Shown one piece after another: positions 10,583-23,399 of a stretch of 64,000 nt of DNA. This stretch comes from Parelaphostrongylus tenuis. Taxonomy: Eukaryota > Nematoda > Chromadorea > Rhabditida > Metastrongylidae. The notes beneath the pieces were generated by a model that saw nothing but the letters and a program-made list of their open reading frames with translations, was not told where the DNA came from and ran no database searches. The DNA lies in the NCBI GenBank assembly GCA_019055375.1, contig JAHQIW010006271.1:186001-250000 (forward strand), written 5' to 3'. A program made the translations under genes and the position numbers. How positions within the stretch are numbered: position 1 is the first letter of the stretch; every line of letters starts with the position of its first letter.

Positions 10583-13500
10583 ATGCGTTGGCAAATTACA
10601 ACTATATTATTATGCACTTATGGATTTCTCAAGGAATTTCGCCCGTCGGAGCCGTATCTATATGAATATGAACACGTTACACTGAATATTTCCGAGCATG
10701 TGTTGACTTCTCAAGTTGGGGCATTTTTATTCTTCTTCCTGATCATCGGTTTCCAGATTTTATGAAAGATTTTCCAAAATAGTGCAATTAGACGACGTAC
10801 ATTACGTGTTCGTCTTTACCTCGTAGAAAATCATATTTCTGCTCACGATTTGGTGAGCGCACGTAATGCATTAGTTGGAGGTGACCTCCTGTGCGTACTA
10901 CATCGGCCTCGAGCTAGATCCCACGTACTATCGCCTCACTAAACCTCCTGTCTTTGCGGAATTTGTAAATTACTGAAAGAATAACTGACATATTCAAGTG
11001 GAGGATTGCTTACCCAAGTTTGAGTAACACCTGGTAAATCAGCAATAAACGAGGCCTACGTGGCAAATAGCCAAGAGTTATAAGCACATGTATGCATGCT
11101 GCTCATCATAAACATGACACTTTATTCAAAAGAAGAAGCTGTTTTTCATCATTCTACTTTGCATTTTAATGTATTGTTTCATCTGGAAAGTGCAGCCAGT
11201 AGATCAACTATAATGGCACGAAACTATACTTACAATCTTTCAGGTCTCACATGCACTTATGGTTAAATGTGACTGAGCATTCATTATATGTAGTATATTT
11301 AACTAAGCTTTAAAATAACCAATTCAAGACAAATATCCACCTTCGACAGTCGAACAAGAGAAATAGCGACTAAGCAGTCAACTGTCGCTACAGTATCTCA
11401 TATTTCGTCGTTCTTCTGTGAATTAGCACAAATAATTTGGCTTCGGTGACTGCATTATTCGATGCATTGTTTGCAGCCACTACTAGCGCAATCTACTCTG
11501 TGGCAAAAAAAAATGCTTCACTGTTTTGACAGAATTAATCCCAACTTCAGCAGAACAATTAAAATATCTCAAAAACCCAGTAGAAACTTGCATCATTTCT
11601 TGCAGCGGGACGCATGACTAGCCATCACGTTATGCACCATAGTCTTTGTTTCAAAAGTACACACTTGGCGATTTGCTTCAAATAGCGAACTACCGTGAAA
11701 TGGTCGGCGTTTAACTTTGCTGCTACATCTCGTGAAGTCTCAGGGGGGTCACTCTTGAGGATAGCTATTAAATAGTCGTTGTTAAATTCCCATGACCGGC
11801 CGCCACTTTCCTTTCGGCAGGGCTCTTGTCGCCTTCACGAAACTTCTCGAGCCTCTGCTGTTCTGTACGTTAGCAATTCTTCGGCCAAATGAGCTGTTTA
11901 TATTGCTGTCGTCTCAGCTACTTCACGAGGAACTCTTCGTGTGCTCAATTCTAATCGTTCGAATTTGCTTTTCGTCCAGCATCCTTTGCGTGGTCTAAAA
12001 TAAATATAAAATAAACAGCAAGTAACGCGTCATTATCAATAAACATAGCGAGAAATACGCAGTAGAATAATGTATAACATGAAATTCAAGAATATATGTC
12101 AATATCAAATGGTCTGTGTGAACAATGCATAAACAGCAGTTACTCTCTGTCAACCTAAAATTTAAGTAAGGCACAGTAAGTTCTGTGTAAAATATGTAAT
12201 GATAACTTCAACGATAGAACAAATGTGTTTGAGGACATGGTTGAACCTCAAGGTGTTGCTAAATGTAGAACGCCTCAGCTGATATCATTTAGTATCAACA
12301 TGTTGTGCTACAACGAGATCAAAGCTTTCACTTTTTTTGCCAGGTCTATCCACTTTGGACCTATACCTATACGCTTTCACTGATACCGGTATTTCTGGTC
12401 GCGGATCTCGTCTTGTACAAACCAATGATTATCTTTGAATCCTTGTCTTACATTGCAGTATGGATTATGTTAGTGTTCGGCTCATCGGTTCTTTCTCAAC
12501 AGGTAATCATTTCATCACAACAATACTTGAACATGAAGCTTTTTTTTGAGAGTGTTTTTATAATACTACGCTCAAAATTCAATATTCCACATAATTGTTA
12601 TCTAAGCCAACTTGTCATGTGGTCTGTTAATGGGCTCTTGTACGGCCGTTACCCGTGTTTCGACCTTGAAAGTCTCGTCAGTCGTGCAGAACCCTTCTTC
12701 TTTTGAACAATACTCTCGGGGTGCTCCAGTCCTCACACTAAGACTAGGCAGCGACGAACGATTTACACTACGCAGCCGTCATTACTAGATCGATAGTGTT
12801 GTACACTGGATTGCTCTTGGCTGGTATTTTGAAACACATTATACCGTTCGTTTCTGTATTCTTGAAACGACTTAAGAAGTACTTCTGCTGCCCTAAGAAA
12901 ACACACAAAACGAACGGTATTATATAATTCAGAATACCAGCCAAGAGCAATTGAGTGTACAAAACTGTTGCTCCAGTGACTTTCATTCAACGACAGTGTA
13001 ATGTAAGTCGATCGTCGTCGCCTACTATTAGTGTGGGGACTGAAGCATCTACGTAGTATTGGCTAAAAGACGAAGGGTTCTGTCTAACTGACGAGATCGT
13101 GAAGGTTTAAACACGTGTATCGGGCTATACAAGAGCCCTTTGACAACATGACAAGTAAGCTTCTTCTTTTTCTAAATCAGTAGGGGATAAAGCTATGTTA
13201 TTTAAGAGGCGCAAATTGGATGTTTTCTATTGATTCGAGTTTAAGGCGAATTTTTTTGATTTTTCAGCATCTACACAATGCTTTTTTGAAGTAATTAATT
13301 TATGAGCATCATTATAAACCTAATTTAGATTGTGGAAATTTTATATGGCTTTGCAACTGCCACTGAAATAGCCTATTTTGCGTATATATACGTAAAAGTT
13401 TCCAAAGAAGAATTTAAAAAGTTGGTTTGTCACTTCCGTTATGGTTGCTTGCAATCGTTCTAACACATTACTAACGCTTAGATGTTATAAAAAGCGACTG

Positions 13501-16500
13501 CATGCAAATAAATAAAATCAATCAACTATGATGACTAGGAAGCGCAAAGAAAACGGAACAATGAAGTCGGCTTTAATAACATCCGTCTCTCACTCGTACT
13601 ATCCATATGTTTTCTCATTCTAATTTCTTTCATACTTTTGTAATGAGTAATCATTCAGAGTAACCACTTATGTTCGCAGTGCTCTTCTACTCGGTAGATT
13701 TTTGTCATATGCAATTGGTCAGCTGCTTATTCTCATGAAATGGGCAACATATTGGAGTCTAAACATAATTTCGTTGGCATTTCTCTGTTTATCACTTATT
13801 TTCGCAGTTGCAATTCCATCTATTTCGTGGAAAACGGCATACGAAAAGAAAATTGTCACAAAAGGTTAATATTTGAAAGAATTTATTAGTTCAAGACAAA
13901 AAAATTTGCACATCACCAATAAAACGTTCAGAGGTGTATAGGATCTGTGACAAATGTTTTGCTTACTTCCATGCTTTGATACATGAATATCAATGGCTCG
14001 TACTGCAGAATCGCGAACCAAGAGCGTTTGCTTCAATTCCTGAATTCACAATTAATAGTTATCTGGACAGAATTTCTGACCTTATCCCATGCCATGTAGT
14101 GACTATGACTTAACTATAGACTTCCTCTTGAATGAGTTCCTAAACGGAAACTGCAGATCCTTTTGTAACTTACGATACTTTGGTAGATTTTAACGCATAA
14201 TTGGAACGAAAATATGAAGAAAGTTTTCGAATTCGGCTGGTATTTTGCTGAAATTCTACCTAGCCTTAGCTAACGAAAGCTCCGCTGTGTGTCTTGGCTT
14301 CAAAGAAATGAGATCTATAAAAAAACAAAGGCAATGAAAAAGTACTACAACTTATCTATTGCATGATGCTTATGAATTTTTCAGAGTTACAAGAAGGTAC
14401 GAAATCTGTGGATATTGCTCCTTCATATAAAATGTTCGCAACACTTCACTTTAAGACACTGATTGAAGAGCTTAGAAAAGTTTATGGAAACACATTCATG
14501 ATGAAATGGTCGATGTGGTGGGCACTCGCGACTTGTGCCTATTTTCAGGTGACCAACTTGTGCACTGAACGATGTATTCCTTAGATTCACTATAATCTGG
14601 ATATAAAACGGCATATAGAAATTACCGTAACCCAGTGGCTGGAGGTTCCCTGCGTTGCACATAGGGTCAATGGTTCGATCTCACACCCTTAGCTCACCAA
14701 GCATTCCATCCTCCCGATACGATGAATTTGTATCAGACTTGTGTGGAAGGATAAACAGAACCAACTTGATGCATCGGTAGACTACTGTGAGTCTAAAGAC
14801 CAGATGTGCATTCAGTCACCTCAAACAAAGCTGGAAAATGAAGGTGAATGCATAGCGAATCCTCAGGAAACAATAAACGCCATAAGTTGTAATTTTTACA
14901 AAAGCTGCTGTTTCAAATTTATTGTCGTAGTTTTTCATTGATAAACTTTATTTAGGTTGGAAACTACGTGCAAACACTCTGGGGTGCAGTTATTGATATC
15001 GGTAATGTCGACGTCTACAATGGGCTTACGGAGGCACTTTGTCCATTAGTAGGTGCGAGATGTTAAACAACGCAAGGTCAACAGCCATTTGAAAATTTTT
15101 GTTACAATCTATCAACACATGTTTGTTCGACCTCATTAACTCTTCTATTCGGTCGGCTACTACACATCCATCATCCAAAAGCGTTTTCGTTTTTCTATGC
15201 TGCTTTTTTCATGATTCCATATTCTTATGACTGTCCTTGAATGTCGATCCACTTGATTTTCTGTAAAATCTTCGGATAGCCGGGATCGCTGAAGTTGTGG
15301 TCGCAGGCAGCTTTCCATAGAAGTATACTTCAAGAAGCCAATGCTAAGAAAATGTCTACTCCGTTGGCTTAAGTTGGAACAAAGCATTAGTACAATACCT
15401 GTTTTGTTCTGTAATTTTAATCACTGAACAAAGAAGATTAAGCTAGAACTCACTTAGTAGCTCACTAACAACTGAGGGATCAATGAAGACCACTTTAGGG
15501 ACGTCACATTGACTTCGTGTTTTCTTAAATGGCTGGTACTGCAACCAGTAAGCTGCGGTGAGGTTACACAATGTTCGAGGCTTTATTAGATTAGGTGTCA
15601 GTGAGACACTGTGAAGATTTTTTCCTTTTCATATGTTGAAAATTCTGCAAAATGACCGCTCACTGGGGCGTGGTAATGAAAATGAATTCCATGTGTTGGT
15701 TATGCAAAGAAAAATTGAATCATGTAGACATTATAACCATTGCTGATTAGAGGCCCGTGTCGGAACAGTTTCGTCACATGTTTCAGTAGGATCTAGTTTA
15801 AAGTGCTTCGACAGATGTGATATCCTGTCTGCTGATCAAACTCTTCAAAAATGTGTGCAAAGTAAGGTCTCTAACAACTGGGAAGAACTTCATTGGGGTT
15901 TACAACACATTGTGATTAGGAGAACTTCATATCAACCTAAGGCGGCAGTCACAAATATATTAAGTACTTTTACCCTCGCTAATTGAATTATTAAAACAAG
16001 GTTAATATTCGGCTAACGTCTCGGTGTCATCTTGTTCTTCAGAGCCGATCGAATGCCCAAAATTTTTATATTTTCGTGCTGTAAGTCTTGGGAAGTCGAT
16101 TTCCGAGATATGTTTTGACAAAATTTGGTCTCAAAATGAAGGCATATTAGGAGTTAATAGTGTGAGTTATTTAGCATAAAGGTGTCTATAGTTGCAACGT
16201 TTTTAAACTAAAATGACTACATATTTCTCTCCATTCGAGCATTGTTCTCTAAAATATTGTGCTTCTTTTCTTACAGCCCTGCCTGCAGTGCTTCTCACGC
16301 GGCATCTCAAAGTGAATTGGTCCAAGTGGGGAGAACTGTGCCTTGCTGCATGTTCAATTTTGGACTGTGCTATTCTTTTGCTGATGTCACAGACGGACAG
16401 TCTTATTATCATGTACATTGCGCATATCTTGTACAATCTCCTTTATGAGACCATGATTACCATCGCACAGTAAGTGGTCTTTATTTTTGCAATAGCACAT

Positions 16501-19500
16501 GAATTAGTCGGCACGAGGTTGGATGGTAATAGCAGCAGTAACACTGGTAGTGGAAGTAGTAATAGCAGTTCGATAGCCGACGTTTCGACCCCGCTTTCTT
16601 TGGAGCCTAGAGCTACATTGTAATAGACAATTTGAGTGATCCGGTGGATTACCGACGCTTTTATTTACTGCACTAGGTCAGGTCAAAAGATCAAATGAAG
16701 AAAGGGCGCCATGTCTTGCGTCATAGTGGAACATTCTTAGAGGTGTATTTTCAAAAACATCTAAATGCTCTCTCATGCAGACACAAGATGGAACACCCGT
16801 TTCGCCGATGTATTCATCGCCGTTTCCCTACATACATCAAATATGTTGTACCTGAACTCATACAGTCGCCCTCTTTTCCTTTTGGGCCGAATATGCATGT
16901 TTCTGAGCTGCACAATCCATTGTAGAGGCAATTGTGAACTAACTGGAAGCGAAGGGTGTAGTGGAACAACAATTGCCACATAACTTTCAGGAAAACATAT
17001 TTCTAAGCACCTCTCAATAGTGCTACTATTTTCAGTGATATCAAGGGCGACTTAGAGGGATTTTATTAAGATGCGATTGACTGACTCTATTAGTGCCTAA
17101 ATCTACCTTTTGAACTAATCCGAGTGGATGATGCTTATTAGCAAATGGAAATGGTTATAATCGTGCCAAGTAGAAAGGTTAATTTCTCTTCACTTTCTAG
17201 GAGTTCGATTTGTACATTCAAAAACGGAGGCCAGTTCTCATTCGGACTTTCTCGTGAAAATTTCATATACTATGGCTGTCCATTTGAAAATTCGGAAATT
17301 CTATTCATTAATTTTTATGTTAAATGGAAAATTCAACAGTTGTCCATGCATCGATAGCAGATATTCGAACGGTGGATGAGAACTGGAGCTTCTATCTTGG
17401 ACAGATAGGCGATGGCAAGGCTTATTGCTGAACGTTGAGCTATGGCTGCTCCCCAGTTAGCGTAAATATCATCCCGACCACCAGTAAGTTGAACAGCTAA
17501 AACATCGCTTCAAGAGGGTTCCCTGCTGGTTAAAAAAATTCTCTAGGTTTCTCCTGTTAGGAATGTAGATGAGACTTTGTTCTATCACTCTATAGGTACT
17601 ACCAGCCGGGGGGTATTGAGCTATCGAATGACTTTTAGAGGTCTGATGTGGGCAGTCTATGTACAGCAAGAAATGCAAAGAAGTACGCGGAATTTAAGTG
17701 AATTTACGCTGCCCTCAAATGGTTATAGCTGATGCAAGATTAGTACATCTTTTTCGAAAGCGATCACCTGTCACCTCTATCACCTGTCGTCCCGTTGATC
17801 GCCAAGTGACTCGAGGGGGTACCAACAACACTTCCATTTTTTCCTACACTGTGCAAGAGTAGCCCAGTGGGCAATCCTCAATCTAGGGATTCCAAGAGCA
17901 CCATATCTTTCTTCTATGCTTTTTGTGGAGGAATCGGACCAACGGGTAAGTGGTTTTCCTTTAGAGCGCTTGATAGCCCGAGGAATCCAGCCGGTAACGG
18001 CTCTCGTCCATCGGTTGCCGTTGAAGCGCATCGCATTTCCAGCCCACCTTATTTTCGATATCCTGGTGTGTAGAACGGCGTCTCTGATTTTCGATCGTTG
18101 ATGTAGATCGAAGCTTCCGATCCTCTCTCTCAATTGGAAGATACGGAATTTTCCTAGCATCGACCTTATCAGTGCGCGATAACGCCATGTGATCTTTCAT
18201 CCTGCTCACGTAGCGACCAGGTTTCTGCTACATAAGTTAGGGCAGGGATAATCGTTGGTCAAAAAGGTGGGCACGGAGTCGGATGTTCTTTCTCCTCTTC
18301 ACTACATCTTTGGAAGCGATAACTGAAGTAATTATGATTTGATTTTCGTAGTAATTTGTAATTACACCGGCTACTGTAAAAATAGCTTGCTTGAGAACAA
18401 ATCTTTTAACAGGATAATAAGCATGACAACAATTCCTTATATAAGGACTTCGCCAAGCGAAGTTCATTAATCAAGCGGTGCTCCGTCGAAGAAGTAGGAA
18501 CGCGAGCGGCAACAAAGACGAAGATCCACAACGAGTATAAGCGATTGCCGACATTCGATCTGCATTATCGACTCTAAAGAAGATGAAGACGTCAAACTGT
18601 TAACCAAATTTAAGTCTATTAATCTTGAGGTATCAGCTAAATCGTAAAAGAAACTATCATTGACTGGTAATGCCGAGGTTAGAGAATAGTGTTTTCAAAA
18701 TATAAATGCGCTTTATAAAACTGCACTACTCTTTGTATTATTAGAGCAAATGAAGTTTATTGTGTAAGTTTAGCGGGATGTTACAGGAGATACATGTAAG
18801 TTGCTCTTCATCACCAGAATAAAAAGCAAATTGCGTGCTTTTTTTTTGAGCGAACCTCTCACAACAAGGTGCATTTGAAGAAATTTAGATAAGAGGGAAA
18901 CTCCATTTATTGTTTTGAGTTGTGCCTTTTAACCTATTTTGATAGTATATTGCGTGCTTCCCTTTATAGATTTAATTTGGCTTATGCTCTGGAGAACGAC
19001 TCGTATGGTCTCATATTTGGAATGAATACATTTGTCGCTCTGGTATTACAAGCGATTCTCACCCTTATCGTCACATCTCCTTTTGGCCTAGCGCTCACCA
19101 TTAGACCTCAGGTATTTTAAGCAAATTCTTTATGATTATCTTCCAAATTTTTCAACACATTAAACATGAATAGTTGAGATTGCGGAGTATTCAAGCATAC
19201 GTAGAAGCAATTTATTCAACTAAATTTTTTACCTGCTATTTTTGAGAAAAGCACCATTTTTTTTTATCATACAAATTTAACCAAGCGGTAGCTTTAAAAG
19301 TACAACTTAACATTGAATACCAAGACTAACATTTTTTAGGTTTTTTTTTGGAGTGAAATTTTTTTATAGCACTTAAGGTACTTATGTTGTCACATCTCAA
19401 TGAGCTTTTGCATTTGCTGTTTATCCATTTTCTCCGAGTAATGTGTGGTCACATATATCGTAAACTAATGGACTCAGTTTCAGAGGCTTTTCTATTTGTT

Positions 19501-20514
19501 AACAATAACTAGGGATCCGCGACCGAGTGGTTGTGATTCTCGCTGAGGCACGCTCGGGTTAAACTCCTTTCTGTAATAGTCATCGGCAGTCAACAACGGA
19601 CGCCCTATGGAGCGCCACAGCAAGGCTATCCCCAAGATTTCAAGAAAACGCGCTCAAGCAGTTTCCCACGACTTTCAAGAGAAATTCAAAAAAGGGAATC
19701 AAATGCTAGAATTACTCGGAACCGCATAGTGGATAATAACACTGCGAAAACGAATAAATGAAGTGTCAAAAAGGGTAACTGGTTCGAGATATTCTATGAC
19801 TCTTCAGTGCGCTCACTTGATGAAAAAATAATATACCCAAAGATGCAGAATGATGTGCAAAACGTTTGAGTCGGGCGGGACTTGGATCCGCATTTCACCC
19901 TATCCGAAGTTCGTGCTCTAACCCGTTCACTACCAATGTTTACTTTGCCAGCACTCTTTCTGCGCTAAACACGTCCATCGGTCAGCAACAAACCGCGGAG
20001 TTCCGCCTGACGTAAGAATAATATTCTTCAGCAAGAAAGCGGTAGCAGTAATCTGAATTTCAATAGAGCGTGTACAAAAAGATCTCAATAAGCAACCTTC
20101 AATTGGCGTGATTTTAACGATCATAAGATATTAGCAATCTGAGTATATAACTGCACTCAGTATCATCTTCCCCCGTATCTCCAAATATAATCTTCATAAT
20201 GGACATATAGTAACCAAATGATCATCGAAAGGTGCATTTACTATCAAGTTATCGATATTTTATTTGCGAGGTTGGACGTGTAACGCTCTAAACAGCTTAT
20301 GACATTGAATGCTATCGCTGGTGCTTCAAAAATTGCGCCACAGATTTCTGAGTTGTAACCAGAAGGAATTGGAGAATTGTTAGTTCTTCAGAAGACGCAA
20401 GTTTTCGTTTTTTTCAGTTTGAGGTCTACTCTGGATTTCACCTTGTTGTGTCTATGATATTCATTCTACCACCCCTGTACCGGCTTATACGAAGATTGAT
20501 CGTGATGTGCTGAA
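10583..20514 (+). CDS. SLC19-type vitamin transporter, copy 1 (nine exons, frameshift in last exon)
   Basis: Member of the reduced folate/thiamine carrier family (SLC19), plasma-membrane proteins with about 12 helices that carry folate or thiamine. Exons: 10583-10714, 12344-12502, 13329-13420, 13659-13864, 14385-14548, 14956-15052, 16277-16469, 18970-19111, 20418-20514. All introns are GT-AG and phases fit. Landmarks: MRWQITTILLCTYGFL (helix 1), LIPVFLVADLVLYKP (helix 2), TATEIAYFAYIYV (helix 4), ALLLGRFLSYAIGQLL (helix 5), FMMKWSMWWALATCAYFQ joined to VGNYVQTLWGA (helix 7), NWSKWGELCLAACS (helix 8) and FNLAYALENDSYGLIFG (helix 10). The expected product is about 426 residues. Exon 9 is 97 rather than 96 bases: relative to copy 2 it has one extra base after ATGATATTT, which replaces about the last 18 residues, in the last helix. 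It is either a recent mutation or a base-call error. Substrate cannot be told from sequence alone. Confidence 0.85.
10715..11395. other. Left part of intron 1 of SLC19 copy 1
   Basis: No repeat landmark or frame recognised before the mariner relic that follows. Confidence 0.4.
11400..11995 (-). mobile_element. Mariner transposon relic in intron 1 of SLC19 copy 1
   Basis: On the minus strand the N-terminal transposase region reads MLDEKQIRTIRIEHTKSS near 11980, then worn matches to the helix-turn-helix region, then DFTRCSSKVKRRPFHGS-type sequence and finally MASHASRCKK near 11590. The frame is broken many times. The downstream catalytic part (11400-11560) is barely recognisable. Mariner transposases cut and paste between TA dinucleotides; this copy is dead. 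Terminal repeats were not located. Confidence 0.72.
12535..13165. repeat. FB-A foldback element in intron 2 of SLC19 copy 1
   Basis: Two arms face each other around about 12870. The left arm runs AGTGTTTTTATAATACTACGCTC, TCATGTGGTCTGTTAATGGG, CCGTGTTTCGACC, GTACACTGGATTGCTC and TTGGCTGGTATTTTG (quoted as separate words). The right arm repeats these in reverse (AATACCAGCCAAGAGCAATT at 12932, ACACGTGTATCGGGC at 13111). The overlapping minus-strand frames 12763-12990 are products of the palindrome. Confidence 0.75.
14610..14890 (+). repeat. tRNA-like SINE (GCGCAGTGG family) in intron 5 of SLC19 copy 1
   Basis: Contains box A-like CCAGTGGCTGGAGGTTCC, box B-like TCAATGGTTCGATCTCACACC, and the family tail CAGATGTGCATTCAGTCACC and AATGAAGGTGAATGCAT. 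It fills most of the 407-base intron. The frame at 14741-14941 is its by-product. Confidence 0.7.
15053..16276. other. Intron 6 of SLC19 copy 1
   Basis: No gene seen. Stretches around 15120-15620 resemble intron 6 of copy 2 (44570-45120), for example CCTCATTAACTCTTC against CCTCACCAACTCTTC, so this sequence was duplicated together with the exons. Confidence 0.5.
16525..16630 (+). repeat. (GTAGCA)-type microsatellite with shared tail
   Basis: AGCAGCAGTAAC and AGTAGTAATAGCAGT units are followed by a GACGTTTCGACC tail. A similar tract with GACGTCTCGGCAAC is at 32460-32580, so the microsatellite and the tail probably travel as one element. Confidence 0.4.
16631..17779. other. Middle of intron 7 of SLC19 copy 1, no gene recognised
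   Basis: Short frames on both strands at 16695-16983 overlap one another and show no motif; treated as chance. Confidence 0.4.
17780..18470 (-). mobile_element. 3' end of an RTE-type LINE (family 1), minus strand
   Basis: The reverse strand encodes the C-terminal part of an endonuclease-reverse transcriptase polyprotein. DVVKRRKNIRLRAHLFD (about 18290) is followed by an LTYVAETW-type segment, then SKIRDAVLHTRISKIRWAGN and RWTRAVTGWIPRAIKRSKG, and ends with a DQRDDR tail near 17780. At least two frameshifts separate these parts. RTE elements are non-LTR retrotransposons that copy themselves by target-primed reverse transcription; only the region after the polymerase is here. It sits in intron 7 of SLC19 copy 1, opposite to the gene. 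Confidence 0.82.
19505..19670 (+). repeat. tRNA-like SINE, CTGGCTGTGG family, copy 2
   Basis: GATCCGCGACCGAGTGGTTGT (box A) is followed by GCGCCACAGCAAGGCTATCC. Plus orientation, in intron 8 of SLC19 copy 1. Confidence 0.62.
19790..20150 (-). repeat. tRNA-like SINE (GATGTGCAAAAC family), single
   Basis: Reads GATGTGCAAAACG..TTGAGTC, GGACTTGGATCCGCATTTCACCC and CTATCCGAAG..CGTGCTCTAACCCGTT. It matches the left half of the inverted pair at 46470-46910. In reverse orientation GGATCCAAGTCCC is a box B-like word. Confidence 0.5.
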
Positions 20515-22620
20515 ACATTTATGATATAATTAACAGTCTCGCGAGTTTTCTTTCATAGAAAATATTTGTTCAATGTGAGAACAGTAACATGTTCATGCGG
20601 TGTTGATATTCAAATTTGAAGACATGCGATATACACTACTTTGTTGTTACTGTACATCCACATGATTTTTAGTAAAGAGTTGTTAAGCAGTAGTCACAAT
20701 TTGATCATGAACTGCGTACTCTTAGGCGATAAGCTCCTTTAAAATCAATCAGTAGATAGTTGGTACTATGATCAACAGCCACCTTTTATAAAAGAAGCAC
20801 TGTTGCATGAGGTTCTCATTGAACGGTGCTCAGCACAAGGACAACGAGATGAAGTTCACATTGAGGATGGATTACTGTGGACAATCGACTCAAGATCTTG
20901 GTTTTGAAAATGACGAAGCGATTGAAAAATTGGCTTTACAAATTTCTTTCATAGCGCAATCGTTGAAAGTGGATGAATATTTAGGTAATATATGCCATAG
21001 GTTTTTCGTTTCGAGTGTTTCATTAGAAAATGCTCAATTTTCGAAATGCCTGATAATTATTTATGAGACAAGCGTGAATTGAATGAATACTCGAAGGAAA
21101 GGTATGAAATATTTGACGATATCAGCCAAGGGCAATCGAGTGCTCAACACTGCCCGTTTGTTGACTTTATCACTTATCGGAGCGTGTAAAATGTTTGACG
21201 GTGACTCCTCTATGTTAGGGAGTTTTTCCCCGAGAGGGATTGTTTTAGACGAAATGCACCGTGCAACTGACGAAGCTGCAAAATAGGAGCACTTGTATTG
21301 TACTGTATAAGTGCTCACAACAAACCACGTGTATGACCTAAAATAACTATCAGGCATATTAAAGGACGATATAATTGCAATTTTATCCTCTGTAAACGCA
21401 TCTCCGATAGCATCACAAACGATGTCTCAGTCAATAATGTGATTAACAGTAAATATTTCCAGTAATAAACGATTTGATTCCAAGATTTGAAGGCAGTTCG
21501 TGCCGCAAAGGGCAGTGCAATTCTTCGATCAAGGTTTTCTTGCAATCCTGCAGAAGACCTAATATCGAGTGCCACTTAATCCTGCGATTTATTGTACAAT
21601 AAAGTTCACATTTTGTGGTGGCAGTGAAAATGCTCCGACGGCTTCGCAAGAAATTGTGGAAAACGTTGCGGCACTGGCAGGTATTTCCTTACTGTATCTT
21701 TTGTATGACCCTACATCACTTGATGTGTTTATTAAAATTCCTTATCCATTTAATTTGTCTCCTCGCTCGTCCCTCGCTATCCATGAGCGTCATCGATTTC
21801 TGTGGTAGATATTCCAAATTCGTGACCACATTAAATTTATTTTATAAAGCAGATACGCATGAAATCTATTCTAATGATGCTTGACAAAGTTGCATAGCGC
21901 ATCTCTCAAAAATCGATCAACGTTGAGATATCTTTTTCATCACCTACGGGTGCTCTGTTCCGATCAAGGATCACACGTCGACCGCGCTATACAGCGAGAA
22001 TTTTCGGAATTCGACGTTTTCGAAGTTTCTCCGAAAATTCAATAGTACAAATCGGATTTACCGTTATAAGTCTCTACTGATTACGTTAACTTCGGAACAG
22101 TACAATGTATGTTAACAACCACAAAGTAAATGTCTGAATTTTCATTGTTAAGCGATTTCATCGCATTACCTTCAGCATAGAAACGGCTGTATATGTTTAT
22201 CTCTGGACCACCCTGATAGACGGATCCCTGCCCTTAGGTCACGAAGGCACGTTGCTCGTCCTCAACAGTGGCTAGGGAATTCGATCAAAAGCCAAAATCT
22301 ATAATATTTGTTTTTTGAGGTTGAAGAAGATTCGAAGGATAAACTTTGTGTTTCTGCACCGCTAATTCAACAAACCGTTATTTATACGCATCGCGTAGAT
22401 TAAAAGTCTTCAATCAAGAAGCTGGGAAGATGGGAGGCGGTTGAAAGTCGCCTTTAACGAAGACTTTTCTCTTTTTGCCGCGAGAGACTGATAAGCTAGG
22501 TACGAGTACGCAGCAGTCACATGCAGAGCTTAGAAAAGACTAAGCGCTGTTAGGTAATCGAGCCTTATTTCTCTAATTGTGAACCTCATAACGGCAGCGT
22601 TGGAAAGGAGAAGCACGGAG
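20515..22620. other. Downstream of SLC19 copy 1; FB-A fragment, otherwise nothing recognised
   Basis: At 21085-21160 there is a worn FB-A arm (GGAAAGGTATGAAAT, GCCAAGGGCAATCGAGTG, CTCAACACTG). A frame at 20849-20985 ends at a good donor (TTTAG|gtaata), but its product shows no family I know. No other supportable gene. Confidence 0.4.
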
Positions 22621-22624
22621 AGCT

Positions 22625-22895
22625 TGCTAAAATATCTGATAATTATCACTTGAGCCTACATGTTCTGTGATCTGTTTATGGGCCCCCTTACAGCCCGATA
22701 CACATGTTTCGGCCTCGTCAGTCGGACAGGCCCTTCGTCTTTAGCCAATCCTCTCAGGGGCCCTTACATCTCTTTATATAAATTGGGCAACGACGTACGA
22801 TTTACACTAATTCACTAAATTGACTGTGTTCTGCACTCGATTACCCTTCGCTGGTATTTCTGAGATATTATAACGTTCATTTCTGAAACATTAGA
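22625..22895 (+). repeat. FB-A family fragment, single arm
   Basis: GTTCTGTGATCTGTTTATGGG, CCCGATACACATGTTTCGGCC, TCAGTCGGACAGG, CTCTCAGGGGCCC, GTTCTGCACTCGATTACCC and TTCGCTGGTATTT occur in family order. No facing arm found. Confidence 0.65.
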
Positions 22896-23399
22896 GCCAT
22901 GCAAGGCTGCCAAAATCGCTACGGACTAAGGTGGTGATCTGAGCGTAATTGAACGTACACTTGCATACAAGCCTCTACAGAGGGCCTTATATTGTAGGCA
23001 AGAGGGATAGGAAGTTCCATACATTTTCGAGGTCATCAATCTAGATTTTAATGCCAAAACTGGTTCCGCGAATTGGAATAAAACGAACCAGAGTGAGAAG
23101 CTGTGCGATTTTATGATGGCAACAAACTCATCCATGGTAACTCATGATTCTAGAATCACTGCTCTTAGTGGTGGAAGTGAGAGTCTACCAATGCAAAGTG
23201 CTACGACGAAATAGATCCATATTAGTAAAATGAGCAGTTAGCTAACCACTGTCGCTGCTGTCTCCAAATTCCGCACGGGATCGGACTATTCCCTCCTTAG
23301 CGCAACATTCCATTTTTCACGAAAGAGAGAGAGGGCCGCTCAGTTCGATGCACAAAAACCATAACTACCATAAACGTCGTTTTTTATTCAAATCACTGG

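Noticed and set aside
12763..12990. Two overlapping minus frames of 75 and 72 codons
   Set aside because: They cross the centre of the FB-A palindrome in intron 2 of SLC19 copy 1.
16203..16473. Separate minus-strand gene opposite exon 7 of SLC19 copy 1
   Set aside because: The frame is the antisense of a real exon; the sense strand has family motifs and splice sites.
20849..20985. Exon ending at a GT donor after a frame with NDEAIEKLALQISF
   Set aside because: Plausible donor only; no acceptor, partner exon or recognised family.
21061..21357. Gene on either strand at 21061-21357
   Set aside because: Part of it is an FB-A arm fragment (21085-21160) and no motif is present.
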